Shown: positions 37,329-45,489 of the stretch, one piece after another
Layout: each line of letters begins with the position of its first letter
Numbering within the stretch: the stretch's first letter is position 1
Source: Streptomyces fildesensis
GTDB taxonomy: Bacteria; Actinomycetota; Actinomycetes; Streptomycetales; Streptomycetaceae
Length of the DNA stretch: 64,000 nt
Reading direction: 5' to 3'
NCBI RefSeq assembly: GCF_016107395.1
Contig: NZ_JAAIKO010000007.1
Location: forward strand, 186,001 to 250,000
The notes under the pieces: generated by a model
What the model saw: only the letters and a program-made list of their open reading frames with translations
Told to the model about the DNA's origin: nothing
Databases searched by the model: none
Position numbers and translations under genes: made by a program

Positions 37329-39135
37329 CGGCGTCCGTGTCACGGCGGACGGCGTGGGCAACGACCGCGCCGCGCTGGTTCTGCAGCAGGCGCTGCCACA
37401 TGTGGGCGGGCTCGACCTCCGGGATGAGGACGGTGATCCGGGTGCCGGGCTGGTCGGCGGCCATCCGACGGACGAGGGCGGCGACGGGGCGGCCGACGGA
37501 ACGCGTGGGGGACGGCAGGTCGCGCAGTTCGACGCCGGGCGACCACAGCGCCCAGTCGCGGTGCAGGGCCTCGGTGCGTTCGCGGTCGTCGGGGTCGGTG
37601 ACGGTGACCGCGATGACCTCGTCGCCCAGGGAGACTGCGGCGGTCAGCGCCTCGCTGGTGAGACGGGACAGCGACGCCACCGGGACGATGATCACGGACC
37701 GGTCGCGGTGCGGGGCGTCGGGAATGAATCCCAGGCCCAGCCGGCCGGCGATGCGGACATACGCGCGGTGGACCGCCTCGAAGAGCAGGACGAGGAGCGG
37801 CAGCGCCAGCACGATCATCCAGGCGCCCTCGGTGAACTTGACCGACGTGGTGATCACCGCGGCGACACCGGTCAGCACGGCCCCGAAACCGTTCAGCGCG
37901 GCCTTCGCCCGCCACCCCGGCGATCGCTCCGCGCGCCAGTGGCGCACCATGCCGGTCTGGCAGAGGGTGAAGCCGACGAACACTCCGATCGCGAAGAGCG
38001 GCACGAGCGTGTTGGTGTCACCGCCCGAGAACACCAGCAGCAGCGCGGAGACGGCGGCGAGCGCCAGCACGCCGTGCCGGTGGACCTGACGGTCGGCCTT
38101 GAGGCCGAAGACGTGCGGGAGGAAGTTGTCCCGGGCCAGCAGGCCCATCAGCACGGGCAGCCCGCCGAACGAGGTGTTCGCGGCGAGCGCGAGCAGCACG
38201 ACGGTCGCGAACTGGACGACGTAGAAGGCCCAGTTGTGGCCGAGCGAGGCGTCGGCGAGCTGGGCGAGTACGGTCACGCCCTCGACCGGCTGGAGGTGGA
38301 AGCGGCCGATGAGGACCGACAGGCCGATCAGCATGACGCCGAGCAGTCCGCCCAGCGCCACCTCGGTGCGCTGGGCGCGCTTGCGCGCCGGAGCACGGAA
38401 GGACGGGACGGCGTTGGCGACGGCCTCGACACCGGTCAGGGCGGAGCACCCCGCCGCGAACGCCTTCATCAGGAGCAGCGCGCCGACCGTGGTCGCGTTG
38501 GCGCCCAGCGCGGAGGCGTGGCCGGCCGCGGCCTCGGTGCTGGCGGGGGCGTCCCGGAACAGCCCGACGACGATGATCGTGAGGATGGAGCCGACGAAGA
38601 CCGCGGTGGGGATGATGAACGCCCGGGCCGAGTCGACGATGCCGCGCAGGTTGACGGCGGTGACGAGCACCAGGACCGCCAGGCAGATCCACACCCGGTC
38701 GCCGTACAGGGCGGGGAACGCCGAGGTGAGTGCGGCCACTCCGGCGGTCACCGACACGGCCACGTTCAGGACGTAGTCCAGGATCAGGGAGGCCGCCGTC
38801 ACCAGGCTGGTACGCCGCCCCAGGTGCCGCTTGGCGACCGCGTACGAGCCGCCGCCGTCCGGGAAGGCCGCGATCACCTGGCGGTAGGAGGCGACGAGGA
38901 CGGCCAGCAGGCCGGCTATCGCGAGGGTGACGGGAAGGGCGAACCCGAGCCCGTACCCGCCCGCCGCGGCCAGCACCAGGACGATGGCCTCGGGGCCGTA
39001 CGCCACCGACGCCATCGCGTCCAGCGACAGGGCGGCCAGCCCTTGCAGCGCGGTCAGCTTGTGCTGCTCCTGAGCTGGGTCCGGGGGTTCCCCGTCGGAT
39101 GCCTCGAGAGTCGGCTCGCTGGTCAGAACGGACAA
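37282..39135 (-). CDS. Second KimA-like potassium/proton symporter (APC/KUP family)
   Basis: The 617-residue protein is a relative of the 28.5-kb permease and of B. subtilis KimA (607 residues). It has SLDAMASVAYGPEAIVLVLA, VASYRQVIAAFPDGGGSYAV, SLILDYVLNVAVSVTAG, CSALTGVEAVANAVPSF and NTSFGGLPVLMGLLARDNFL, then a C-terminal cytoplasmic domain with IIVPVASLSRLTSEALTAA. The Asp, Tyr and Thr/Glu positions linked to K+ binding in KimA are kept, but the Thr after DYxL is Asn here. It ends with QNQRGAVVAHAVRR. It probably imports K+, possibly with different affinity from its neighbour. Confidence 0.85.
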   Translation of the reverse strand: MSVLTSEPTLEASDGEPPDPAQEQHKLTALQGLAALSLDAMASVAYGPEAIVLVLAAAGGYGLGFALPVTLAIAGLLAVLVASYRQVIAAFPDGGGSYAVAKRHLGRRTSLVTAASLILDYVLNVAVSVTAGVAALTSAFPALYGDRVWICLAVLVLVTAVNLRGIVDSARAFIIPTAVFVGSILTIIVVGLFRDAPASTEAAAGHASALGANATTVGALLLMKAFAAGCSALTGVEAVANAVPSFRAPARKRAQRTEVALGGLLGVMLIGLSVLIGRFHLQPVEGVTVLAQLADASLGHNWAFYVVQFATVVLLALAANTSFGGLPVLMGLLARDNFLPHVFGLKADRQVHRHGVLALAAVSALLLVFSGGDTNTLVPLFAIGVFVGFTLCQTGMVRHWRAERSPGWRAKAALNGFGAVLTGVAAVITTSVKFTEGAWMIVLALPLLVLLFEAVHRAYVRIAGRLGLGFIPDAPHRDRSVIIVPVASLSRLTSEALTAAVSLGDEVIAVTVTDPDDRERTEALHRDWALWSPGVELRDLPSPTRSVGRPVAALVRRMAADQPGTRITVLIPEVEPAHMWQRLLQNQRGAVVAHAVRRDTDAVICRLRFRLAAPSDQ

Positions 39136-39209
39136 CGTGGTCGTACCTCCATGGTGTGGATACCCAGCGTGGAGGCGGCTCCCGGAGCCGATGCGCGGTC
39201 CGTACGCGG

Positions 39210-39242
39210 TCCTGACGCCGAACGACGCCTTCTTGACGCCTT
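39210..39242. promoter_or_regulatory. Repeated GGCGTCA motifs upstream of the second KimA-like gene
   Basis: On the minus strand three GGCGTC words occur in tandem within 33 bp, the first as AAGGCGTCAAGAAGG (39242-39228) and the last as GGCGTCAGGAC. The first matches AGGCGTCAAAAGCG before the kdp operon almost base for base, 75-110 bp from the start codon. A shared regulator is the simplest reading. Confidence 0.45.
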
Positions 39243-39356
39243 CCTGTCACCGTTCTTCACCCCCGCCATCAGAAGGCCGTCAAGAGCCCCGGGGCCCGCG
39301 TCAGCGATGTGTCAACGGCCGCTGTCGGCGCCGCGGCCGCTCCTACCGTCTGCCGC

Positions 39357-39860
39357 ATGGGACGCGCAGACGAAGCCGAGGACGTACTGGCCCACGACCG
39401 GACCTGGGAGGGCGAGGCGTTCACCGCGCTGTCCTCCTCGGCGGCGGTCCTCGCGCTGCTGCTGGTCATGGACTGGGGGTCGAGCGGGCTCGACACGACC
39501 CGCGCCGTGCTGTGGACCGCGCTGGCGGCGCTGCTCTACGCCGTCCTCCATCCGCCCCGGGTGACCGCGGGCCACGGATGGCTGGCGGTCGGCGGACCGC
39601 TGCGCGAGCAGCGCGTCCGCACCGACTGCCTGGTATCGGTGCGCCGCATCGACGGCGTCGCCACCCGCCTCGTGCTGCGCGACGTGTACGGCAACCGCGT
39701 GGAGTTCAACCCGAAGGTGCTCGCCTCGAACCCGGCCCTGTGGCTGCTGGTCAACGCGGGGGCGTGCCGCTCCCGGGAGAGCGGCACGCTGCTCTGTGGC
39801 TGGACCGAGGTGGAGGCCGTGGCGGCGCGGTACGGAGTGGGCCCGTCGCTGAGTGCGTGA
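39357..39860 (+). CDS. Small membrane protein with PH-like domain, paralog 1
   Basis: A 167-residue protein from ATG 39357 (MGRADEAEDVLAHDRTW). Two membrane helices (ALSSSAAVLALLLVM and AVLWTALAALLYAVL) are followed by a compact soluble domain: VTAGHGWLAVGGPLREQRVR, SVRRIDGVATRLVLRDVYGN. The layout suggests a small bacterial PH-type domain. The next gene is a clear paralog with the same order. Function is unknown; its place beside potassium transport genes suggests osmotic or membrane stress. It appears leaderless (TACCGT 7 bp before ATG). Confidence 0.8.
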   Translation: MGRADEAEDVLAHDRTWEGEAFTALSSSAAVLALLLVMDWGSSGLDTTRAVLWTALAALLYAVLHPPRVTAGHGWLAVGGPLREQRVRTDCLVSVRRIDGVATRLVLRDVYGNRVEFNPKVLASNPALWLLVNAGACRSRESGTLLCGWTEVEAVAARYGVGPSLSA

Positions 39861-39980
39861 ATCCGGCCGAACCGGTGACGTGACCGAGGGTGCTTCCGTC
39901 CGGGCGATCGACGTTAAAAATCCATCAGCGATGCATCAAAGCACGGTGTTTCGACGTGCGGCGTGTCTAGCGTCGGCCGT

Positions 39981-40541
39981 ATGGGACGGCGAACCGCACG
40001 CTCCGCTCCGCTGAGCGGGGCCTATTCCGCGGACTCAGGATGGACGAGCGCCCGCGACCGCTTCTGGGCCGGAGAGCTCCGGTCCGCGGCGGGCTGCGCT
40101 TGTGCGCTCTTCGCCGTGCTGACGCTGGCCGACGCCTGGAAGGGCCAGCTCACCGCGCCGCGAGCCGGGATCTGGGCGGCGCTGGCCGTCCTGCTGTTCG
40201 CCGTGCTCGCACCGGCGAGGGTGTCGGTGGACCAGGAGTGGCTGGTCTCGCGCGGACTGCTGCGCCGCCGCCGGGTCCGCACGGACCACCTGGCGAGCGT
40301 GCGCTGGCACCAGGGCACGGCTCCCCGGCTCGTCCTGCGGGACACGCTCGGTGGCGTCGTCGAGCTGAACGCACGGGTGCTCGTCGACAATCCGCTGCTG
40401 TGGATCGCGCTGGATGCCGGTGTCCGCAACTCTCTCGGCACCGGGACCCTGCAGAGCGGGGCAGGTGATCTGCTGCGGGCGGCGGAGCAGATCGACGGGG
40501 CCGCGGCGCGGGCCACCTTCCGCGCATCGGGGCTGGAGTAA
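39981..40541 (+). CDS. Small membrane protein with PH-like domain, paralog 2
   Basis: A 186-residue paralog of the gene 121 bp upstream, starting at ATG 39981. The two membrane helices are LRSAAGCACALFAVLTLAD and IWAALAVLLFAVLA. The soluble domain repeats the pattern VSVDQEWLVSRGLLRRRRVR, TDHLASVRWHQG...RLVLRDTLGG, VELNARVLVDNPLLWI. Position-matched residues (VRTD, SVR, RLVLRD, VEFNPKVLxxNPxLW / VELNARVLxxNPxLW) prove common origin by duplication. It also seems leaderless. No function can be given. Confidence 0.8.
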   Translation: MGRRTARSAPLSGAYSADSGWTSARDRFWAGELRSAAGCACALFAVLTLADAWKGQLTAPRAGIWAALAVLLFAVLAPARVSVDQEWLVSRGLLRRRRVRTDHLASVRWHQGTAPRLVLRDTLGGVVELNARVLVDNPLLWIALDAGVRNSLGTGTLQSGAGDLLRAAEQIDGAAARATFRASGLE

Positions 40542-40600
40542 CGGGCTCCTTCGGCCGCTCACGTCAGCGGAACTCCGCGAGACGGGGGCGCAGCCCGAGC

Positions 40601-40734
40601 ACTGAGGACGGCTCCTTCGCCCAGTTCCTGCGGTTCTTCCTCTTCGGACAGGGCGAGGTCGCACCCGTCACCCGCGACGTACTGCGCGAGGCCGAACCGG
40701 ACCGCGACCGCCGACCCCGCGTCCACGTCGGCTG
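40601..40734 (+). pseudogene. C-terminal fragment of an unidentified protein
   Basis: A plus-strand frame reads FAQFLRFFLFGQGEVAPVTR, DVLREAEPD and RRPRVHVG before a stop at 40734. The amphipathic, charged pattern looks like the tail of a larger protein and does not fit random high-GC sequence. No start or ribosome site exists and the frame loses coherence upstream of 40600. The family was not recognised. Confidence 0.4.
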
Positions 40735-40797
40735 AACCCCGGCCGGCCCCTCGTCCGCCCTGCCCTCTCGTCCGCTCGGCCCGGGCGAGGAACGTGT

Positions 40798-40843
40798 CAA
40801 CGTTGCGTCACCGGCCCATGGGCGGAGATCAACGTTGTGTCAC
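40798..40843. promoter_or_regulatory. Paired CAACGTTG direct repeats
   Basis: CAACGTTGCGTCAC at 40798-40811 and CAACGTTGTGTCAC at 40830-40843 match in 13 of 14 positions and start 32 bp apart, three helical turns. Each contains the palindrome CAACGTTG. They end about 70 bp before the Ppx/GppA gene and are a good candidate for a dimer-of-dimers operator. Confidence 0.6.
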
Positions 40844-40915
40844 GAGCAACCCCGCACAGACACCCACCGCCTAGGATCGAACGCAATCGAACTGTGAAAC
40901 GGGGGAAACAGTCGG

Positions 40916-41893
40916 ATGGAAGGGGCACGCCCGGAAGTGGCCGCAGTACTGGATGTCGGGTGCCACAGCGCGTTGCTGGCAGTGGTCCGGCGGCGGCCCG
41001 GTGGGGGATTGAAGCCGGTCTTCTCGTACAAGACGCGGCTGCGGTTGCACGAGTCGCTCGACCGAAGAGGCCGCATACGCGAGGCGGGAATCACCAGCGT
41101 GCAGCGCGCGGTGGCCGAGGCGACGGCCGCCGCCCGGTTCGGCTGCCCGTCGGCGGTGTTCCCCTTCGCGACCTCCGTCATCCGGGACGCGCCCAACCGG
41201 GAAGAGATCATCGCGCGGGTGGCCCGTGCCACCGGGACCCGGCTGCGGGTTCTGCCCGGCGAGGAGGAGGCCCGCCTGGCCTATGTGGCGGCCCGGCAGT
41301 GGGCGGGCTCCGGGACGGGCTCGCTGCTGATGCTGGACATCGGCGGTGGCACCGTGGAGATCGCCTCGGGCCGCGGAGAGCAGCCCCGCAGCACACTTTC
41401 GCTGCCGCTGGGCGCCCGCCGGATCACCCGGGACTGGTTCCCGGCCGGCACCCTCCCGTCGGCGGGGCGTCTGCAGGAGATCCGGGAGTACCTCAGCCAT
41501 ACCCTGGGGGCAGTGCCCGACCTGCCGGTGGCCTCCCGGAACGGGCGCGTCGTCGCCTGCTCCAAGACCTTCGAGCAGCTCGCCGAACTGGCCGGATCCC
41601 CATCCCCGGACATGAAGCCTCATGCCGGGCAGCAGCTGACGCTGCCCCAGTTGCGCGGATGGATCCCGGTGCTGGCCGCAGCGGACCCCGCCCTGCTCAC
41701 CCACCTGCCGGGCATCTCCCGGCACCGCGCGGGACAGTCCCTGGCCGGAGCTCTGGTCGCCGAGGCCCTCCTCTCCGCGTGCGAGGCCAAGAGCGTCGAC
41801 ATCTGCCCCTGGTCCACCCGGGAGGGACTACTGCTGGAACGTCTCGGCACGGCCTCCGCGGCACCCCGGCACGACCTCCCTCTCGTCGGCTGA
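40916..41893 (+). CDS. Ppx/GppA phosphatase family protein
   Basis: A 325-residue member of the actin-like ASKHA fold. Phosphate-binding motifs are VAAVLDVGCHSALLAVV (first P-loop), PFATSVIRDAPNREEI, LPGEEEARLAYVAARQW and LLMLDIGGGTVEIASG (second P-loop). Family members hydrolyse the terminal phosphate of polyphosphate or pppGpp. At this short length it has only the two core domains, as in many actinobacterial homologs. The end (ICPWSTREGLLLERL) is typical. A pair of direct repeats precedes it. Substrate preference cannot be read. Confidence 0.9.
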   Translation: MEGARPEVAAVLDVGCHSALLAVVRRRPGGGLKPVFSYKTRLRLHESLDRRGRIREAGITSVQRAVAEATAAARFGCPSAVFPFATSVIRDAPNREEIIARVARATGTRLRVLPGEEEARLAYVAARQWAGSGTGSLLMLDIGGGTVEIASGRGEQPRSTLSLPLGARRITRDWFPAGTLPSAGRLQEIREYLSHTLGAVPDLPVASRNGRVVACSKTFEQLAELAGSPSPDMKPHAGQQLTLPQLRGWIPVLAAADPALLTHLPGISRHRAGQSLAGALVAEALLSACEAKSVDICPWSTREGLLLERLGTASAAPRHDLPLVG

Positions 41894-42175
41894 ACTGCGG
41901 CTTACCCTCCCCGACGTTGTCGGGGTCTTCCGCGACCCCGCGAGGAGAACCGTCAAGAGTGTGCCTGTGGCTGTGGTGCCGGGCACCGACCCTGGTCGTC
42001 CCGGCCCGCCACGGTCCCGGCCCGTGGATGCACCATCGACCTGCTCACAGGGTCGGGGCACCTGTGCCCGCTTGTCATCGACCTGATGGCCGCGGGCTGT
42101 GCGTACGCTTCAATCGCCGGCTTCAATCTCCGGCTTCCCTCGCTGGAACCGGCCGCGAGGAGAAGGAATGCCGCC

Positions 42176-42283
42176 ATGCGCAAGTACGCGCCCTACTTGA
42201 TCATCGCAGCGCTCCTCAGCTGGGTCACCGCCATCGTCCTGCTCATCGCGCTCGACCCGAACCACGGCGCCGGCACACCCTGA
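42176..42283 (+). CDS. 35-residue single-helix membrane peptide
   Basis: MRKYAPYLIIAALLSWVTAI then VLLIALDPNHGAGTP. A basic start, one membrane helix and a short polar tail, preceded by GAGGAGAAGG at good spacing to ATG 42176. This supports a translated micro-protein of unknown role. Confidence 0.5.
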   Translation: MRKYAPYLIIAALLSWVTAIVLLIALDPNHGAGTP

Positions 42284-42333
42284 ACCGACCGCGTACGCGT
42301 CCTGACGGCTCCCGCCGCTTGGAGGATCCCGCC

Positions 42334-42417
42334 GTGCCCATCATCCACAAGCTCCGCAAGGCTGGGCGTCCCCTCACCGCCGAGCGGGTGCAGATCCTCA
42401 AGTCGAGGACTGCATGA
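42334..42417 (+). CDS. 27-residue basic micro-ORF
   Basis: VPIIHKLRKAGRPLTAERVQ then ILKSRTA, from GTG 42334 with GGAGG placed 9 bp upstream. It is helical and basic in appearance. It lies 50 bp after the preceding micro-gene. Unknown; a chance ORF cannot be excluded. Confidence 0.4.
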   Translation: MPIIHKLRKAGRPLTAERVQILKSRTA

Positions 42418-43065
42418 CGACCTGCTCACCCTCTCCGTTCGGTTCCTCAAAGTTGGCCAGGTAGCGGTTGAACAGCGCCGCACCAACGGTGACAGCGTTG
42501 GCGCCTTCCACACCGCTCCGTGCTTCGAGGCGGCGCTCCAGCGTCGTCCGGTGGGCCTTGAGGTGGCGAACCCATGACGTCAGAGCGCACTGGCTGCGCC
42601 TCGAAAGGCCTCGGCAGCTACGCCGAGCCCGCAGGGTCGCAGCGCTTCGCTGCCGCCCTCGCGCCACGAACGACGCCACCGCTCCAACGGCCGTGCAGAC
42701 CGCATACCGAAGGGATCATCAACGGTCACGACGCCGAAAAGGTCAGTAGCTGACGGTCTGCAGCATGCCGGGGCCGTCACAGCAGCGTCCGCCCTGTCAT
42801 CTCCCGCCGGCGACCGATCCAACCGTGGCCCCACACAGCCCTCCAGACCCACGTTCTCCACGCTCATCAGCGTCGGCGATTCGGCCAAGGCCGCGCCGGG
42901 CAGGGCCCCGGGCGCCCCAAGGGTGGATGCACTCCGCATCTTGTGCCGCGCGCGCGTTCGTACGGAATCCACTCCGGCTCAAACACGTGTGTTCGATATC
43001 GCGGCCTGCCTCGTTGACCCCGGTAGCGCCGAACCGATGACAACGACCGTGCAGGAGGACAGCAG
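42418..43065. other. Accessory spacer with an unassigned reverse fragment
   Basis: No complete gene. On the minus strand a frame ending at 42398 reads HLKAHRTTLERRLEARSGVE, GANAVTVGAALFNRYLANFE and ends VVMQSST. It is protein-like with lower-than-usual GC at third positions, but its 5' part is scrambled near 42590. The remaining 450 bp contain no convincing frame. It is probably debris of transferred DNA. Confidence 0.35.
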
Positions 43066-44955
43066 TTGACCTCGATCGACACCCAGGACACACCCGCCGC
43101 CACGCCCCCGCCTCCCCCACCGGCCGAGATCACCTACACGGGGGAATACTCCGTGAACCCGCTCGGCGAAGTCTCCTTCCGCAAGCTGTGCGAACAGCTC
43201 CCGTCAGTCCTGCGACGCATCGTCGCCATGTCCTGGGACATGGACCGTCGGGCCGTCCTCCTGCTCCTGTCCTGTCAGCTCGTCACCGGAGTGGCCGCAG
43301 CGGTCCTCCTGACCGCGACCGCCAAGGCCATGCGCCCGATCCTCGGCAGCGGTGCTGTCGCTGACCGGCTGCACCAGGCCCTGCCGGCCCTGCTCGTGGT
43401 AGCTGCCGCCACCGCGCTCACCCGCGGGGCCGGCGCCCTGGCCACCTACGCGGAGCGGCGGATCACACCCAGGCTCACCACCGCGACGGACACCGCACTG
43501 GTCGAGGCGGTCTGCCGCGTAGAAGCGGCGGCGTATGCCGTGGACGGGTTCGCCGATCGTCAAGAGGCCGCTGAAATGGGGGTGATGCGCACGCATGTCA
43601 TGGTCGCCGACGCCCAGCGGTTCCTGTCGGCCCTGGTCAGAATGATCAGCGCGAGCGCCGTCCTGTCGGTGCTGAACGTGCTGATGCTGCCCCTGCTCCT
43701 GCTCGCGGTGCTTCCCGCCGGCGTCGGCGCGGTGCTCGCCGCACGGGTGGACTACGAGATCCACTACGCGAACGTCGGGGACCGCAACGTGCGGGGCATG
43801 ATGCGGTGGTGGTCCACCACCCCGAAGTACGGCGATGAAGTCCGCGCCAACGGAATGACCGACTACCTGTTGTTCTGGTACCGATCGCTGTCCGAGCGGG
43901 TCGACGAGCGCACCCTGGCCGCCGCTCCCCGCACGCTGCGGATCGCCCTGGTGTCCTCGCTCGTGGGCGGGGCATTCCTCATTGCCACTTGGGTCGCTCT
44001 CGCCTGGATGGCCGTGACGGGCCGGGTCGCGCTCGCCATCGCCGCCACAGCGGTCGTCGCCGTCCAGACGACCCTGGCCGCGCTCTCGCAGGTCATCCTC
44101 AACGGAGCCGCCGTTTTCCACACCAGCCTGTACCTCAGCGACATGCAGGCCTTCCTCGACGACGCGGCCAAGAAGGCCCCCAAGCGCGGCGAGCTGCCCA
44201 TGCGCGCACCGGTGGACGAGATCCGGCTGGAAGAGGCCACCTACCAGTACCCCGGCAAGGACAAGCCGGCCGTCGACGGCGTGTCCCTGACCCTGCGACG
44301 CGGGGACATCCTCGCGATCGTCGGCGTGAACGGCTCAGGCAAGAGCACCCTGACCCGCCTGATCACCGGCATCTACCTCGCCGACAAAGGCCGCGTCACC
44401 TGGAACGGCACGGACCTGGCCGCCGTCGACCCAGCAAGCGTCTGGGCCTGCACCGGACTGGTCCCGCAAATCTTCGCGCAATGGCCCCTACGGGTCCGCG
44501 AGAACGTGACACTGGGGCAGCCCCGCACCTTCGACGACTCGCCCGTATGGAAAGCAGTCGACGCGGTCGGCATGCGGGAAGCTGTCGAAGACCTGCCTCA
44601 CGGACTCGACACGCTCCTCGCCAGGGAAGTCTTCGGCGGCGCCGAACTGTCCGGCGGCCAATGGCAACGACTTGCCTGCTCACGAGCGCTGTACCGACGA
44701 CCCTCCCTGCTGATCCTCGACGAACCCACCTCCCAAATGGACCCACGAGGCGAGCACCAGATCTTCGAAGAGATCAAATCCATCTCAGGGGACCGCATCA
44801 CGATCGTCGTCACTCACCGGCTGGAGAACACGAAGGTGGCCGACCACATCGTGGTCATGGAACACGGCCGCATCACCGAGCAGGGCCACTACGACGACCT
44901 CGTGCACGCCGGTGGCACCTTCGCCGAACTCCTCCGACTTGCCCAAGACCGGTAG
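43066..44955 (+). CDS. ABC exporter (fused membrane and ATPase domains)
   Basis: The start TTG 43066 follows AGGAGGACAGCAG. The 629-residue half-transporter has a proline-rich N-terminal tail (residues 10-25), six predicted helices (60-345) and an ATPase domain with Walker A VGVNGSGKST, Q-loop LVPQIFAQWP, signature LSGGQWQR, Walker B LLILDEPTSQ and H-loop VVTHRLEN. The layout, with a long loop MRWWSTTPKYGDEVRANGMT, resembles single ABC exporters found beside peptide natural product clusters in Streptomyces. No biosynthetic gene is nearby. It probably exports a peptide or lipid; the substrate is unknown. Confidence 0.88.
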   Translation: MTSIDTQDTPAATPPPPPPAEITYTGEYSVNPLGEVSFRKLCEQLPSVLRRIVAMSWDMDRRAVLLLLSCQLVTGVAAAVLLTATAKAMRPILGSGAVADRLHQALPALLVVAAATALTRGAGALATYAERRITPRLTTATDTALVEAVCRVEAAAYAVDGFADRQEAAEMGVMRTHVMVADAQRFLSALVRMISASAVLSVLNVLMLPLLLLAVLPAGVGAVLAARVDYEIHYANVGDRNVRGMMRWWSTTPKYGDEVRANGMTDYLLFWYRSLSERVDERTLAAAPRTLRIALVSSLVGGAFLIATWVALAWMAVTGRVALAIAATAVVAVQTTLAALSQVILNGAAVFHTSLYLSDMQAFLDDAAKKAPKRGELPMRAPVDEIRLEEATYQYPGKDKPAVDGVSLTLRRGDILAIVGVNGSGKSTLTRLITGIYLADKGRVTWNGTDLAAVDPASVWACTGLVPQIFAQWPLRVRENVTLGQPRTFDDSPVWKAVDAVGMREAVEDLPHGLDTLLAREVFGGAELSGGQWQRLACSRALYRRPSLLILDEPTSQMDPRGEHQIFEEIKSISGDRITIVVTHRLENTKVADHIVVMEHGRITEQGHYDDLVHAGGTFAELLRLAQDR

Positions 44956-44973
44956 CTGGTCGTCAGCCAATGC

Positions 44974-45357
44974 CTAGGATCCGCGACGGCGGACCAGGAG
45001 CCGTGCGCGGCCGTCGGGGACCGCGACCACGGGCGGGCGGCCGACCAGGTTGTATCCGGAGGCCATCGACACGTGGTAGGCGCCGGCGACCGGTACGGCG
45101 ACGAACGTTCGCTGCGCGCTCCGCTTGACGGACACCACGTCGTAGAGCGCGACTCCGGCAGGTCCGACGACCGCTCGGCCGGGTTCGATGGTCAGCCGTG
45201 GCAGCGGCAGCCCCGATCGGGCGCAGCCGTCGGCCAGTTCATGGCGGATCCGGTCCGCGAGCGTGGTGATGTCGAGCGCGCTCTCCCCCGGCCCGTACGG
45301 AACCGCGTGTCCGCCACCGAGGTCCAGTTCGGGCAGCGCGACGCCGTGCAGACATGA
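44974..45357 (-). pseudogene. Fragment of a PLP-dependent (diaminopimelate/ornithine-type) decarboxylase
   Basis: The minus-strand frame reads LHGVALPELDLGGGHAVPYG, ELADGCARSGLPLPRLTIEP, GRAVVGPAGVALYDVVSVKR and stops at 44974. ELDLGGG and the IEPGR motif are conserved in fold-III alanine racemase-like decarboxylases, where the latter binds PLP phosphate. The N-terminal half, including the PLP lysine, is missing, and the C-terminal Cys/Asp region is replaced by RVAVPDGRARLLVRRRGS-like sequence. There is no valid start in frame. It is a decayed gene. Confidence 0.65.
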
Positions 45358-45366
45358 AGGGCCTCC

Positions 45367-45486
45367 TCAGCCGATCAGCAGGTTCACGCAGGACACGACG
45401 GCCGCGATGCCGGCCACGCGCAGGACACCGACGCTCTGCGGATCCCAGGAGCTCCAGGACCCGGAGGTGCCGTCGGAGAGCGGAAC
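45367..45486 (-). pseudogene. C-terminal membrane helix fragment
   Basis: A minus-strand frame reads DPQSVGVLRVAGIAAVVSCV then NLLIG and stops at 45367, just before the decarboxylase fragment. It looks like the last helix of a small membrane permease whose body is gone. It ends a few bases before GAGGAGG, probably the former ribosome site of the decarboxylase gene. Confidence 0.4.
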
Positions 45487-45489
45487 GGT

